From: Archangium gephyra
GTDB lineage: Bacteria > Myxococcota > Myxococcia > Myxococcales > Myxococcaceae
Direction: 5' to 3'
NCBI RefSeq assembly: GCF_001027285.1
Contig: NZ_CP011509.1
Coordinates: 2,860,501 to 2,924,500 of the forward strand
DNA length: 64,000 bases
Made by a program: the position numbers and the translations under genes
The notes under the pieces: model-generated
Databases searched by the model: none
What the model was told of the DNA's origin: nothing
The model's input: the letters and a program-made list of their open reading frames with translations, nothing else
Shown: one piece after another, positions 52,950 through 61,346 of the stretch
Position numbering within the stretch: the first letter of the stretch is position 1
Layout of the letters: every line of letters begins with the position of its first letter

Positions 52950-54446
52950 TTGAACAAGACGCTCCTCTTCTTCACCGTGCTCGTCATCGCCACGTGTGGG
53001 CTCATCTATGAGCTCATCGTCGGTGCGCTGGCGAGCTATCTGCTCGGCGACTCCATCACCCAGTTCTCCACGGTGATTGGCACCTACCTGTTCGCCATGG
53101 GCATCGGCAGCTGGCTCTCGCGCTTCATCGAGCGCGGAGTCGCCCAGCGCTTCGTGGAAATCGAGCTGGGCGTGGCCCTGATCGGGGGCCTGTGCGCGCC
53201 GATGCTCTTCCTCACCTTCGCCCTCACGGACGTCTTCCGCGTGGCGCTGTACGGCAGCGTGCTGGCCATTGGCACGCTGGTGGGGCTGGAGATTCCCCTG
53301 CTGCTGCGCATCCTCAAGGACCAGCTCAAGTTCAAGGACCTGGTCAGCCAGGTGCTGACGTTCGACTACCTGGGCGCGCTGGCGGCGAGCATCACCTTCC
53401 CGCTGCTCTTCGTGCCCAAGCTGGGGCTGGTGCGCACCTCGCTGCTCTTCGGGCTGCTCAACGCGCTGGTGGGCCTGTGGAGCACGTGGCTGCTGGCGCC
53501 CGTGCTGGCCCATCCCCTGCGGCTGCGGGTGAAGGCCGTGGCGCTCAGCCTCTTCCTGGTGGTGGGGCTCGTGCTGGGGGACCGGCTCACCAACTTCTCC
53601 GAGGAGCACCTCTACTCGGACGACGTGGTGCACGCGACGAGCTCGCCCTACCAGCGGATCGTCCTGACGCGCGGCAAGCGGGGCTTCTCGCTGTACCTCA
53701 ACGGCAACCTGCAGTTCTCCAGCCTGGACGAGTACCGCTACCACGAGGCGCTGGTGCACCCGGCCCTGGTGCGCGCGGGCAAGGCGGAGCGCGTGCTGGT
53801 GCTCGGCGGCGGGGACGGGCTCGCGGCGCGGGAGATCCTCAAGTACCCCGAGGTGAAGAACGTCACCCTGGTGGACCTGGATCCCGCGATGACGGGGCTG
53901 GCCTCGCGCTACGACGAGCTGGCCGAGCTCAATGCGCGCTCGATGGCGGATCCACGCATGCACGTCATCAACACGGACGCCATGGAGTACCTCCGGGAGA
54001 AGCCGGAGACGTGGGACGTCATCGTGGTGGACTTCCCGGACCCCAACAACTTCTCGCTGGGCAAGCTGTACACCACGGGCTTCTACAAGCTGCTCAAACG
54101 GCGGCTGGCGCCGGACGGAGTGGCCGTCATCCAGAGCACCTCGCCGATGTTCGCCCGGCGCTCCTTCTGGTGCATCGACACCACGCTGAAGGCGGCGGGC
54201 TTCTGGACGCAGCCCTACCACGCGCTGGTGCCCTCCTTCGGCGAGTGGGGCTACGTGCTGGTGGCGCATGAGCCCGCGCCGCCGCGCCGCCCGCTGCCCG
54301 GGGGACTGCGCTTCCTCACCGACGACACGCACGAGGGCCTCTTCCAGTTCCCCTTGGACATGGGCCCCCTGCCGGCCGAGGTGAACCGGCTGAACAACCA
54401 GGTGCTCGTCCACTACTACGAGGAGGAGTGGCGGCGGTGGAACTGA
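52950..54446 (+). CDS. Membrane-fused spermidine synthase-like aminopropyltransferase
   Basis: 498 residues from TTG at 52950. The first 210 residues form about seven TM helices (TVLVIATCGLIYELIVGALASYL, FRVALYGSVLAIGTLVGLEIP). The rest is a spermidine-synthase-type Rossmann domain: YQRIVLTRGKRGFSLYLNG, YHEALVHPAL, VLVLGGGDGLAAREIL (SAM-type loop), LVDLDPAMT, and VIVVDFPDPNNFSLGKLYT in place of the usual D-x-x-DP. Uses decarboxylated SAM, made by the SpeD of this operon, to aminopropylate an amine. The TM part suggests a membrane or membrane-delivered acceptor rather than free putrescine. Confidence 0.9.
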   Translation: MNKTLLFFTVLVIATCGLIYELIVGALASYLLGDSITQFSTVIGTYLFAMGIGSWLSRFIERGVAQRFVEIELGVALIGGLCAPMLFLTFALTDVFRVALYGSVLAIGTLVGLEIPLLLRILKDQLKFKDLVSQVLTFDYLGALAASITFPLLFVPKLGLVRTSLLFGLLNALVGLWSTWLLAPVLAHPLRLRVKAVALSLFLVVGLVLGDRLTNFSEEHLYSDDVVHATSSPYQRIVLTRGKRGFSLYLNGNLQFSSLDEYRYHEALVHPALVRAGKAERVLVLGGGDGLAAREILKYPEVKNVTLVDLDPAMTGLASRYDELAELNARSMADPRMHVINTDAMEYLREKPETWDVIVVDFPDPNNFSLGKLYTTGFYKLLKRRLAPDGVAVIQSTSPMFARRSFWCIDTTLKAAGFWTQPYHALVPSFGEWGYVLVAHEPAPPRRPLPGGLRFLTDDTHEGLFQFPLDMGPLPAEVNRLNNQVLVHYYEEEWRRWN

Positions 54447-56071
54447 CGCGGCGGGAGCTCGTCGCCGCGTTCCTCGGCTCGGCGGTGGCGGCCAGTGCGT
54501 GCCGGCGGACGCGTCCGCGCGAGCCGGTGCCCGGCGCCATCGTGGACCGGGCGGTGGACGTGGGACACAAGCTGCGGGGCGGGGCGCTGCCGCGCGCGGC
54601 GGAGGCCCAGGCGGTGGACGTGCTGGTGGTGGGCGGAGGCGTGGCGGGCCTGAGCGCGGCGTGGCGGCTGGCGGCCGCGGGCGTGAAGGACGTGCGGGTG
54701 CTGGAGCTGGACTCGGAGCCGGGAGGCACCTCCCGCTCGGGGCGCAACGAGGTGTCCGCGTACCCGTGGGGCGCGCACTACCTGCCGGCGCCGCTGGTGG
54801 ACTCCGGGCCGGTGGTGCGGCTGCTGCGCGAGATGGGCGCGGTGACGGGCCTGGACGCGCAGGGCTACCCCGCCTACGCCGAGGAGCTGCTCATCCGCGA
54901 GCCCGAGGAGCGCCTCTTCTACAAGGGCGACTGGTACGAGGGCCTCTACCTGCGCGCGGGCGCGAGCCGGGCGGAACTGGCGGAGCTGGAGCGCTTCGAG
55001 GCGAGGATGAATGCCTTCGGGGCGGCGCGGGACGCGAAGGGGCGCAAGGCCTTCGCGGTGCCCACGGCGCTCTCCAGCGATGATGCCGAGTGGACGGCGC
55101 TCGACAAGGTGACGATGGCGCGGTGGATGGAGGCGGAGGGCTTCCGCTCGCCGCGGCTGCGCTGGCTGGTGGACTACGCGTGCCGGGACGACTACGGCAC
55201 CACGGCCGAGGGCGTCTCGGCGTGGGCGGGCATCTGGTACTTCGCCGCGCGGCAGGACGGGAAGGGCGAGCGCAGCGAGGGCTTCCTGAGCTGGCCCGAG
55301 GGCAACGGCCACCTGGTGAAGCAGCTGCTGTCCTCGCTGGCACCGGGGCAGGTGGAGCGGGACGTGCTGGTGCACTCGGTGGAGCCCGTCGAGGGCGGCT
55401 GCCGGGTGGACGCGCTGGAGGCGGCGACGGGCAGGCCCCGGGCGTACCGGGCGCGGCAGGTGGTGCTGGCCTGCCCCCGCTTCGTGGCGGCGCACGTGGT
55501 GGCCCCGTGGCGGGAGAAGCGCCCCGAGTGGCTGGGCGCCTTCCAGTACGGGCCGTGGGTGGTGGCGAACCTGACGCTGTCGGAGAAGCCGGAATCCCAT
55601 GGCTTCCCCCTGGCATGGGACAACGTCTTCTACGAGAGCCGCAGCCTGGGCTACGTGGTGGCCACGCACCAGGCGCTGCGCATGGACGAGCGCGGGCCCA
55701 CGGTGTTCACCTGGTACCTGCCCATGGCCGGGCTGGACGTGAAGGCCGAGCGCGAGAAGGTGCTCTCCGCCGGCTATGCCGAGTGGGAGGGACTGGTGAT
55801 GGCGGACATGCTGGCCGCGCACCCGGACATCGCCCCGCTGGCGCGGCGCCTGGAAGTGATGCGCTGGGGCCACGCGATGGTGCGGCCCACGCCCGGCTTT
55901 CTCTGGGGCCCGGCGCGCTTCGCGGCCCAGGAGAGCCTGGGGGAGTCGCTGCACTTCGCGCACTCGGACCTGGGTGGCATGGCCTTGTTCGAGGAGGCCA
56001 ACTGGTTCGGCGTGAAGGCGGCCGAGAAGGCCCTCAAGGGCCTGGGCCGCTCGGACCCGAGCTGGCTCTGA
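54437..56071 (+). CDS. Tat-exported lipoprotein FAD-dependent amine oxidase
   Basis: 544 residues from GTG at 54437; GTG at 54428 is possible but sits too close to AGGAGG. N-terminus TRRELVAAFLGSAVAASAC combines a twin-arginine signal with a lipobox Cys, so folded, FAD-loaded protein is anchored outside. FAD-binding VVGGGVAGLSAAWRLAAAG, GGTSRSGRNEVSAYPWGAHYLP and a C-terminal SDLGGMALFEEANWFGVKAA are of the flavin amine-oxidase type. Last gene of the operon, overlapping the aminopropyltransferase end by 10 bases, so it may oxidise the polyamine product or a conjugate outside the inner membrane. Confidence 0.85.
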   Translation: MELTRRELVAAFLGSAVAASACRRTRPREPVPGAIVDRAVDVGHKLRGGALPRAAEAQAVDVLVVGGGVAGLSAAWRLAAAGVKDVRVLELDSEPGGTSRSGRNEVSAYPWGAHYLPAPLVDSGPVVRLLREMGAVTGLDAQGYPAYAEELLIREPEERLFYKGDWYEGLYLRAGASRAELAELERFEARMNAFGAARDAKGRKAFAVPTALSSDDAEWTALDKVTMARWMEAEGFRSPRLRWLVDYACRDDYGTTAEGVSAWAGIWYFAARQDGKGERSEGFLSWPEGNGHLVKQLLSSLAPGQVERDVLVHSVEPVEGGCRVDALEAATGRPRAYRARQVVLACPRFVAAHVVAPWREKRPEWLGAFQYGPWVVANLTLSEKPESHGFPLAWDNVFYESRSLGYVVATHQALRMDERGPTVFTWYLPMAGLDVKAEREKVLSAGYAEWEGLVMADMLAAHPDIAPLARRLEVMRWGHAMVRPTPGFLWGPARFAAQESLGESLHFAHSDLGGMALFEEANWFGVKAAEKALKGLGRSDPSWL

Positions 56072-56098
56072 GGGGTCCGCACTCTCCCTGGAGTTGAA

Positions 56099-56893
56099 TC
56101 AGTCCGGAGACGTGTCCGCCCGCTTGTCCGTGGGGAGTACCGCCTCCTGGCGCAGCAGGCGCACTTCGCGAAGGAGCTCCGAGGCGGCCTCCAGGAGTCG
56201 CGGTGGCACCGGGGACGTGGCTTCGCCCGAGGACCGCGGGCCCTGTTCGTCGTCGGGATCCCCCAGGCCGGAGTCTCGGGACTGCCGGAGGTGGGCGAGG
56301 ATGCCGGCGCGCAGCTCCGCCGCGTTGTCCACGCCACGCAGGTAGCCCACGTGCAGCCCACCGTCGTGTGAATGCTCGTGGGCCTCTCCCTTCGCCTCTC
56401 CTCCTCCCGCCGTCCACACCTCCAGGTCGGCGATGCCCAGCAGCCGCTGGAGGGGTCCCTGCCGGATGCCCACGTGCTGGACGTTGGCGAAGGTCATCGT
56501 CTGCTCCCGCGTGGAGAGCACTCCCTCGCGAATGCGCAGGCTACGGTCCGAGACCAGGTACCAGCGCAGCTCGTAGTCCAGCTGGAGGACGGTGTAGCTG
56601 ACGGAGAGCTGCAGGAGGAAGCCCACGCACGCCAGCGCTTCGATCAGGGGGACGTACTCGAGGAGGAAGGGGAGCCGGAGCGAGCGCAACCAGAAGGGCA
56701 TCATCAGGTAGCCGGCCACCAGACCCACCGCGCCGCCGAGCTGGCCGAGCCCCCAGCGCACCTGGCGGTAGCGGTAGTACGCGGGGGCCGCACGGAAGAC
56801 GCGGACCGGACCGGACGCACCCTCCGGAGGCTTCGGTTCCGGAGGAACCCGCGCCACCTGGAGCACCCACCTTCGAAGCAGCTCAGTCGGCAC
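56099..56893 (-). CDS. Bacterial PH-domain (bPH2) membrane protein, second of a pair
   Basis: 264 residues from GTG at 56893. Two TM helices (GGAVGLVAGYLMMPFW and IEALACVGFLLQLSVSY), then a bPH2 (YdbS/YdbT-type) domain: LRWYLVSDRSLRIREGVLSTREQTMTFANVQHV and QGPLQRLLGIADLEVWTAG. The long charged C-terminal tail includes a coiled coil (LLEAASELLREVRLLRQEAV). Function of the family is unknown; often paired genes as here. Starts 11 bases before the end of the other PH gene. Confidence 0.85.
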   Translation of the reverse strand: MPTELLRRWVLQVARVPPEPKPPEGASGPVRVFRAAPAYYRYRQVRWGLGQLGGAVGLVAGYLMMPFWLRSLRLPFLLEYVPLIEALACVGFLLQLSVSYTVLQLDYELRWYLVSDRSLRIREGVLSTREQTMTFANVQHVGIRQGPLQRLLGIADLEVWTAGGGEAKGEAHEHSHDGGLHVGYLRGVDNAAELRAGILAHLRQSRDSGLGDPDDEQGPRSSGEATSPVPPRLLEAASELLREVRLLRQEAVLPTDKRADTSPD

Positions 56894-57488
56894 GGGAGCC
56901 TCCCGAGGAGGGCCGCAGGGCCTCCCGTAGCGCGCGCACCTCGCTCGCCACTTCGCGAAGCGTCGCGGTCAGTTCCTCGAGCGTCGCCGCTTCCGGCGAG
57001 GCTCCCCGGGACAGCTCGTGAGGCGGAGCCGTTCCGAGCCGGGGCCGGCTGCCGCGCATCCGGTCGTAGAGGAAGTCCCGGAGCGGCTCGAAGAATTGGA
57101 GCCCCTCGATGATCATCTCCGCCTTCGCGCTCCCGCTCGCGGTCTGGACCTGGATGCGAGCGAGTCCGAGCCACCGCTCCACCACGTTGCTGGTGAGGTG
57201 GATGTCCTGGATGCGGGCATAGGTGAGGCTCACCTCGCGCCGGAAGAAGATGCCCCAGCGCATGGTGATGCCCTCCTCATCCACCTCGTACACGAGCGTG
57301 CGGTAGCGGAAGTAGGAATACAGGAGCTTCACCCAGAACGCGGGGCCGAGCAGCAGGGACTCGAGCGCGGAGTAGGTGAGGAAGTTGCGATGGGGACGCA
57401 GCGTGGCGGGGAGGGCGGGGAGGGGGCCCCACACCGCGGGGGGTGAGGCCGGGCCTGGCTGCGCGCGAGCGGGGTTCTCGTGGTTCAT
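56883..57488 (-). CDS. Bacterial PH-domain (bPH2) membrane protein, first of a pair
   Basis: 201 residues. Hydrophobic segment (FLTYSALESLLLGPAFWVKLL) followed by the bPH2 domain: YRTLVYEVDEEGITMRWGIFFRREVSLTYARIQDIHLTSN, the family hallmark string, and VERWLGLARIQVQTASGSAKAEMIIEGL. A short C-terminal coiled coil (LEELTATLREVASEVRALREAL) matches the one in its partner, suggesting the two proteins associate. Overlaps the downstream PH gene by 11 bases. Confidence 0.87.
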   Translation of the reverse strand: MNHENPARAQPGPASPPAVWGPLPALPATLRPHRNFLTYSALESLLLGPAFWVKLLYSYFRYRTLVYEVDEEGITMRWGIFFRREVSLTYARIQDIHLTSNVVERWLGLARIQVQTASGSAKAEMIIEGLQFFEPLRDFLYDRMRGSRPRLGTAPPHELSRGASPEAATLEELTATLREVASEVRALREALRPSSGGSRAD

Positions 57489-57518
57489 GAAGTCCTCCCT
57501 CCAGACCCACGGTACGTA

Positions 57519-58322
57519 TCAGGCGGGCCCGGTATTGCGAACACCTCCCCGGGTTTTGACGCTGGCTCGTGCCTGGTCGCACTCCTCGCAGTGCTCCTCG
57601 GGTGGGCAGAGGAAGACGAGCGGGTCCGGCGCGAGCAGCCCGAGCGCGACGGAGACGATGTCCCGTGAGTCGCACAGCCGCGCCTGGGCATGGCCCACGA
57701 GGCCCTCGTGCTGCAACCCGCGCGCACGCAGCGGCGCGTCGACCCGGTTGAAGCCCCGGCAGCAGTGATCCGTCTCGGGAATCATCATGGTGCTGACGGC
57801 ACCGTTGGCCTCGACGACGCAGGGGTGCTCGATGGAGTAGGGGACCTCCGCGAGGGCTTCCGCCAGATGCAGCGTCGTATCCTCGCTGTGGCTCACGCCG
57901 AGCAGCAACACCTGTCCGGCGAGCTCATGGACGCGGCCCACCGGGCTGTCCGGCCCGTGCGGCGGCGCCAGCGGCTGGGGTGCGCAGATGCGCTCGGCCA
58001 TCGGACCCGTGGCCGCGAACGAGCCCCCCGGGTGCGTGCTGCGCCGGACGCCCGGCTGCCTCCAGAATAGCTCGGCGGTGATGCCCATGTCGCACGTCGG
58101 CGTCGAGGTGGGGTCGAAGACCGACTCGCCATCGGTCATCGTCGGCATGACCAGCGTGCCGTCCTCCCCGAGCGCGGACCTCAGTGCGGCGATCAGCCCC
58201 AGGGGGCCTCCCTCCACCGGGCGCACCGCCCTGAACGACGTGTGCACCAGCAACACGCCGCCCCGCCGTACGCCCAGGGTTCGAAGCTGGGTGGCCACCT
58301 GCTCGATGCTCATCTCCGCCAT
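57519..58322 (-). CDS. AAC(3)-family aminoglycoside N-acetyltransferase-like protein
   Basis: 267 residues. Recognised from VLLVHTSFRAVRPVEGGPLGLIAALRSALG, LVMPTMTDGESVFDPTSTP, THPGGSFAATGPMAERI and SPVGRVHELAGQVLLLGVSHSEDTTLHLAE, where the last contains the His/Glu region of the AAC(3) antibiotic acetyltransferases. Known role: acetyl-CoA dependent 3-N acetylation of aminoglycosides, or housekeeping amide synthesis in close homologues. The C-terminal tail holds a Cys cluster (CPPEEHCEECD) not typical of resistance enzymes. Whether it gives resistance cannot be read from sequence. Confidence 0.88.
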   Translation of the reverse strand: MAEMSIEQVATQLRTLGVRRGGVLLVHTSFRAVRPVEGGPLGLIAALRSALGEDGTLVMPTMTDGESVFDPTSTPTCDMGITAELFWRQPGVRRSTHPGGSFAATGPMAERICAPQPLAPPHGPDSPVGRVHELAGQVLLLGVSHSEDTTLHLAEALAEVPYSIEHPCVVEANGAVSTMMIPETDHCCRGFNRVDAPLRARGLQHEGLVGHAQARLCDSRDIVSVALGLLAPDPLVFLCPPEEHCEECDQARASVKTRGGVRNTGPA

Positions 58323-58385
58323 CGTGTCGCTCCATCCGCCGTTCAGGGGGGCGTTGGGACTCTACGATGGCGGCCCGCCCCGGTG

Positions 58386-59351
58386 TCAGGCCACCGCGGC
58401 GGAGATGGGCCGATGCCGCAGCGTGGTGGCGGCGGTGGCCAGGGCGGCCGTGACCACCAGCGCCAGGGCCGAGAGCCCCACCGCGTCCCAGTGGACGATG
58501 GGCAGGCCCCGGAGCGCCTGCATCGCGAGCACCAGCATCACCCCGGTGTAGGCGATGCCCGTGGCCCGGACGGCGGCCTGCCGCTGCGTCTCGGAGAGGT
58601 TCCGCCGGCGCGCGAGCAGCGCCGCGAGGATGGGCAGCACCTGCATGGCGTGCAGCCCGAGGAAGTGCGCGGGCCGCATGTCACCGGCCGTGGTGCTCCA
58701 GCCGACCAGGGGCAGACCCGGGCCACCGTCCGGTGCGCCGAAGGTGTGCGAGCCCGCTTCCACCACCCGCTGCCCGGCCTTCATGGCCTCGAGCTGCGTC
58801 GCGTTCGGGTTCGTCATGAAGTACCCGAGCCCCATGCCGATCACCGCCGCGATGAAGCCGAGGCGCAGCGCCGCCGCGAGCGGGCGATCCGCCAGCCGCG
58901 AGCGCAGCAGCGCGACCGCGAGGACGATCATCGTCACCCACAGCACCGTGATGGCGATGCCCATCGTGCTGAAGATGGCGGCGTCGAACGGCGTGGCCAC
59001 GTTGAAGTGGCTGCGGACCCCGCGCGCCGCCTGGAGCGTGATGGCGACCATCTCGAGGGCGCCGGCCGCGGCGAGGATGCGCCCGGAGATCCGCACGAGC
59101 CTCCGCTGCTCGGAGAGGAAGGAGAAGAAGTACAGCACGGTGGCGTTGTACGCGGCCAACGACAGGTAGAACTTCGTCGGCTTGAGCCAGACGGGCTCGC
59201 CCACCAGCTGCCGTGAATCCAGCAGGAGGCCGAGCGTGGTGAGCACGGCCCCGAGGGCCATGACCCCGGTGGAGACGGCCAGGATGGGGGAGAGGGACCA
59301 GGCGCGGTTCCACAGCGAGCGCGCGGACAGGGCGGAGGTGAAGGCGGACAT
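58386..59351 (-). CDS. Seven-TM hypothetical membrane protein
   Basis: 321 residues from ATG at 59351 with AAGGAG upstream, about seven or eight TM helices (SPILAVSTGVMALGAVLTTLGLL, IFSTMGIAITVLWVTMIVLAVAL, GLSALALVVTAALATAATTL). Conserved-looking polar spots include KPTKFYLSL near the N-end and DMRPAHFLGLHAMQVLPILAALL, with His in AHFLGLH. Not assigned; sometimes annotated as hypothetical in ABA4-like neighbourhoods. Start overlaps the end of the ABA4-like gene. Confidence 0.8.
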   Translation of the reverse strand: MSAFTSALSARSLWNRAWSLSPILAVSTGVMALGAVLTTLGLLLDSRQLVGEPVWLKPTKFYLSLAAYNATVLYFFSFLSEQRRLVRISGRILAAAGALEMVAITLQAARGVRSHFNVATPFDAAIFSTMGIAITVLWVTMIVLAVALLRSRLADRPLAAALRLGFIAAVIGMGLGYFMTNPNATQLEAMKAGQRVVEAGSHTFGAPDGGPGLPLVGWSTTAGDMRPAHFLGLHAMQVLPILAALLARRRNLSETQRQAAVRATGIAYTGVMLVLAMQALRGLPIVHWDAVGLSALALVVTAALATAATTLRHRPISAAVA

Positions 59352-59827
59352 CAGCGGACTCCTTCGGTGGCCAGGGGAGCGGCCGGCTGGGGCAGCGAGG
59401 CGATGGCCGGCAGGAAGCGCCGGGTGACGAGACGGACGGCCGCGTAGGCGAGGTAGCCGGTGGGGCCGAGCAGGAAGGTCAGGACGAGGCAGGGGGCGAC
59501 GAGCAGGTGGGGGACACCGCGGCGCTGGGCGTCCGCCAGCACGACCCGGCCCACCAGGAAGTCGAACGCGAGGTAGTGGATCCACCCCGCGAGCAGCATG
59601 CCGGGGCGCTGCAAGGCGGCGCCGATGTGCTCCAGCGTGTCGAACTGGCCGAGCAACCCCGGCAGGTGCGGCGCCACCAGCGACAGGTAGACGACGCCAA
59701 TCACCAGCGGAATCACGTCGCTCTCCAGCACCCAGCGCGTGAACCGGGCCCGGGGAGCCAGGAGCATCGAGGCCCAGCCCAGCAGCACCGGGACGTTCAA
59801 CACCTTCAGGATCAGCTCGCCGTCCAT
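59351..59827 (-). CDS. ABA4-like (DUF4281) membrane protein
   Basis: 158 residues, four TM helices. DUF4281 signatures: WASMLLAPRARFTRWVL, GWIHYLAFDFLVGRVVLADAQRRGVPHLLVAPCLVLTFLLGPTGYL. In plants ABA4 is neoxanthin-related; bacterial members are membrane proteins of unknown role. The final base overlaps the start of the following gene. Preceded by an inverted repeat likely to be an operator. Confidence 0.9.
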   Translation of the reverse strand: MDGELILKVLNVPVLLGWASMLLAPRARFTRWVLESDVIPLVIGVVYLSLVAPHLPGLLGQFDTLEHIGAALQRPGMLLAGWIHYLAFDFLVGRVVLADAQRRGVPHLLVAPCLVLTFLLGPTGYLAYAAVRLVTRRFLPAIASLPQPAAPLATEGVR

Positions 59828-59853
59828 CGCTCCTCCAGCGGTTCGTCCGCCTT

Positions 59854-59874
59854 GATGTTTCTCATGTAAACATC
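59854..59874. promoter_or_regulatory. Operator-like inverted repeat upstream of the ABA4-like gene
   Basis: GATGTTT-n7-AAACATC, a perfect 7-bp-arm palindrome, 27 bases before the ABA4-like start. AT-rich in an otherwise GC-rich region. The shape suits a TetR- or MerR-type repressor; none is encoded adjacent. Confidence 0.5.
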
Positions 59875-59937
59875 GGATGTGGCCGCTGTCAACATGCGGT
59901 CGGGTCGAGGCCCCGCCCGTAGGCGAGCCCTCGGTTC

Positions 59938-60870
59938 CTACTCCACCTTCTGGACCTGGAAGCCGATGCGGGGGAAGTGCACGACGACCTCGCCCGCGCG
60001 CGCATCCACGCGCCGGACCGCGAGCTCATTGGGGCGCGACAGCACCAGCTCTCCTTCCACCGGGTCGACGCCGTAGTCGGTGGCGGCGACCGTCACGCGC
60101 GCGCCTCGCGAGAGGCCGTGCAGGTCGACGAAGGCCTCTGCGTCCGTGGGCAGCGGCTTGCTGGCGGCCGCGAGCGCGACGGCCTCACCGCTCTCCAGCT
60201 TGTCGTGGGTGCCGTGACCGATGGCCTGCATGCGCTCCATCCAGGCCACCAGGCGCGGGTGGGAATCGAGGATGCTCGCGATGGCACCGGCCCGGCGGAC
60301 GTACCAGAGCGGATGGTAGACGGAGAAGTCGGCGATGCTCGTGGAGCCGCCGAGCAGCCAGCGTCGGCCGTCCCCGAGCTGGGCCTCGAGCTGCTCGAGG
60401 TACAGCCGCAGCGCTCCGGTGGCCTCCGGAACGGCCATGCGCGGCGCGTTGGCGCGGAAGGCCGCGCGGTCGGCGATGAACGCCTTGAGCTGCTCGGGTG
60501 GCAGGCCCTCGAAGATGCTCTGCAGGCCCGCGGGCTGGAAGCAGTAGGCAATCGCGGTCCAGAACAGCGTGGAGTCCGCCCACTGCGCCTGCATGCGCGC
60601 CAGCCCCGCCGACTCAGCGGGATACAGCGTGGGCGTTGGCGCGAGCCGCTCCAGCACGTCGGCGATCAACGCCGTATCGCAGTAGATGTCCGCGCCGATC
60701 TGCAGCAGGGGGGTCTTGCGATAGCCACCCGTCAGCGCGATCACGTCCGGCTTGGGCATGATCGCGGGAATGAAGACGGAGGTCCATTGCAGACCCTTGA
60801 AGCCGAGGAGGGTACGCGCCTTCTCGGCGAAGGGGGAGCGCGGGTAGTGGTGGAGGATGAGTCGGGACAT
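59938..60870 (-). CDS. Glutathione S-transferase-like protein
   Basis: 310 residues from ATG at 60870. N-terminal thioredoxin-like domain SRLILHHYPRSPFAEKARTLLGFKGL (GST-type, Ser in SPFAEKAR where catalytic Ser/Cys usually lies) and TPLLQIGADIYCDTALIADVLE (the glutathione gamma-Glu binding D-T pair). Helical C-domain to residue about 210. The last 90 residues carry an extra domain (HGLSRGARVTVAATDYGVDP, RPNELAVRRVDARAGEVVVHFPRIGF). Soluble. No clear substrate. Followed upstream on the same strand by the DUF2277 gene. Confidence 0.85.
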   Translation of the reverse strand: MSRLILHHYPRSPFAEKARTLLGFKGLQWTSVFIPAIMPKPDVIALTGGYRKTPLLQIGADIYCDTALIADVLERLAPTPTLYPAESAGLARMQAQWADSTLFWTAIAYCFQPAGLQSIFEGLPPEQLKAFIADRAAFRANAPRMAVPEATGALRLYLEQLEAQLGDGRRWLLGGSTSIADFSVYHPLWYVRRAGAIASILDSHPRLVAWMERMQAIGHGTHDKLESGEAVALAAASKPLPTDAEAFVDLHGLSRGARVTVAATDYGVDPVEGELVLSRPNELAVRRVDARAGEVVVHFPRIGFQVQKVE

Positions 60871-60934
60871 GTCCCGAGTCTTTCCAGGGAGCGCTCCAAG
60901 AGGCGAGCGGGAAATGCGGGAGGGTGTTCCGGGG

Positions 60935-61225
60935 TCAGCTCGCTCCACGCGCTGGCCGCGGCTTGAAGCGCAGGCGTGAGCGTTCGCGCGCCTTGCCGGC
61001 CTCGACCTCGCGATCCCGGGGTTGGGCCGTGGTGGACAGCGAGTCGAGCAGCACGCGGGCGGCGGCGGTGACGTCGTCCACGGCTTGCGTGAAGGCCGCT
61101 TCGTTGGCCTGGGAGGGTTTGTTGAAGCCGCTCAGCTTGCGCACGAACTGCAGGGCCGCCGCCCGGATCTCCTCTTCCGTGGCGGGCGGCTCGAAGTTGA
61201 ACAGCGTCTTGATGCTCCGGCACAT
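60935..61225 (-). CDS. DUF2277 family protein
   Basis: 96 residues from ATG at 61225 with TTGGAGG upstream. Strong family match: MCRSIKTLFNFEPPATEEEI, LQFVRKLSGFNKPSQANEAAF, DRVEA-type tail PRDREVEAGKARERSR. Small, helical, no assigned activity. 64 bases before the GST-like gene on the same strand and probably co-transcribed. Confidence 0.93.
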   Translation of the reverse strand: MCRSIKTLFNFEPPATEEEIRAAALQFVRKLSGFNKPSQANEAAFTQAVDDVTAAARVLLDSLSTTAQPRDREVEAGKARERSRLRFKPRPARGAS

Positions 61226-61346
61226 GGTGGCCTCCAATGCTCGACCTGTCCGGATGATAATCCCTTCCCCCTGGGACCACCTCTACGCGGATGCGGACGG
61301 TCTCGTCACGTCGGAGAAGCCCTTGCGCTGACTCCCGCCGGCCCGC

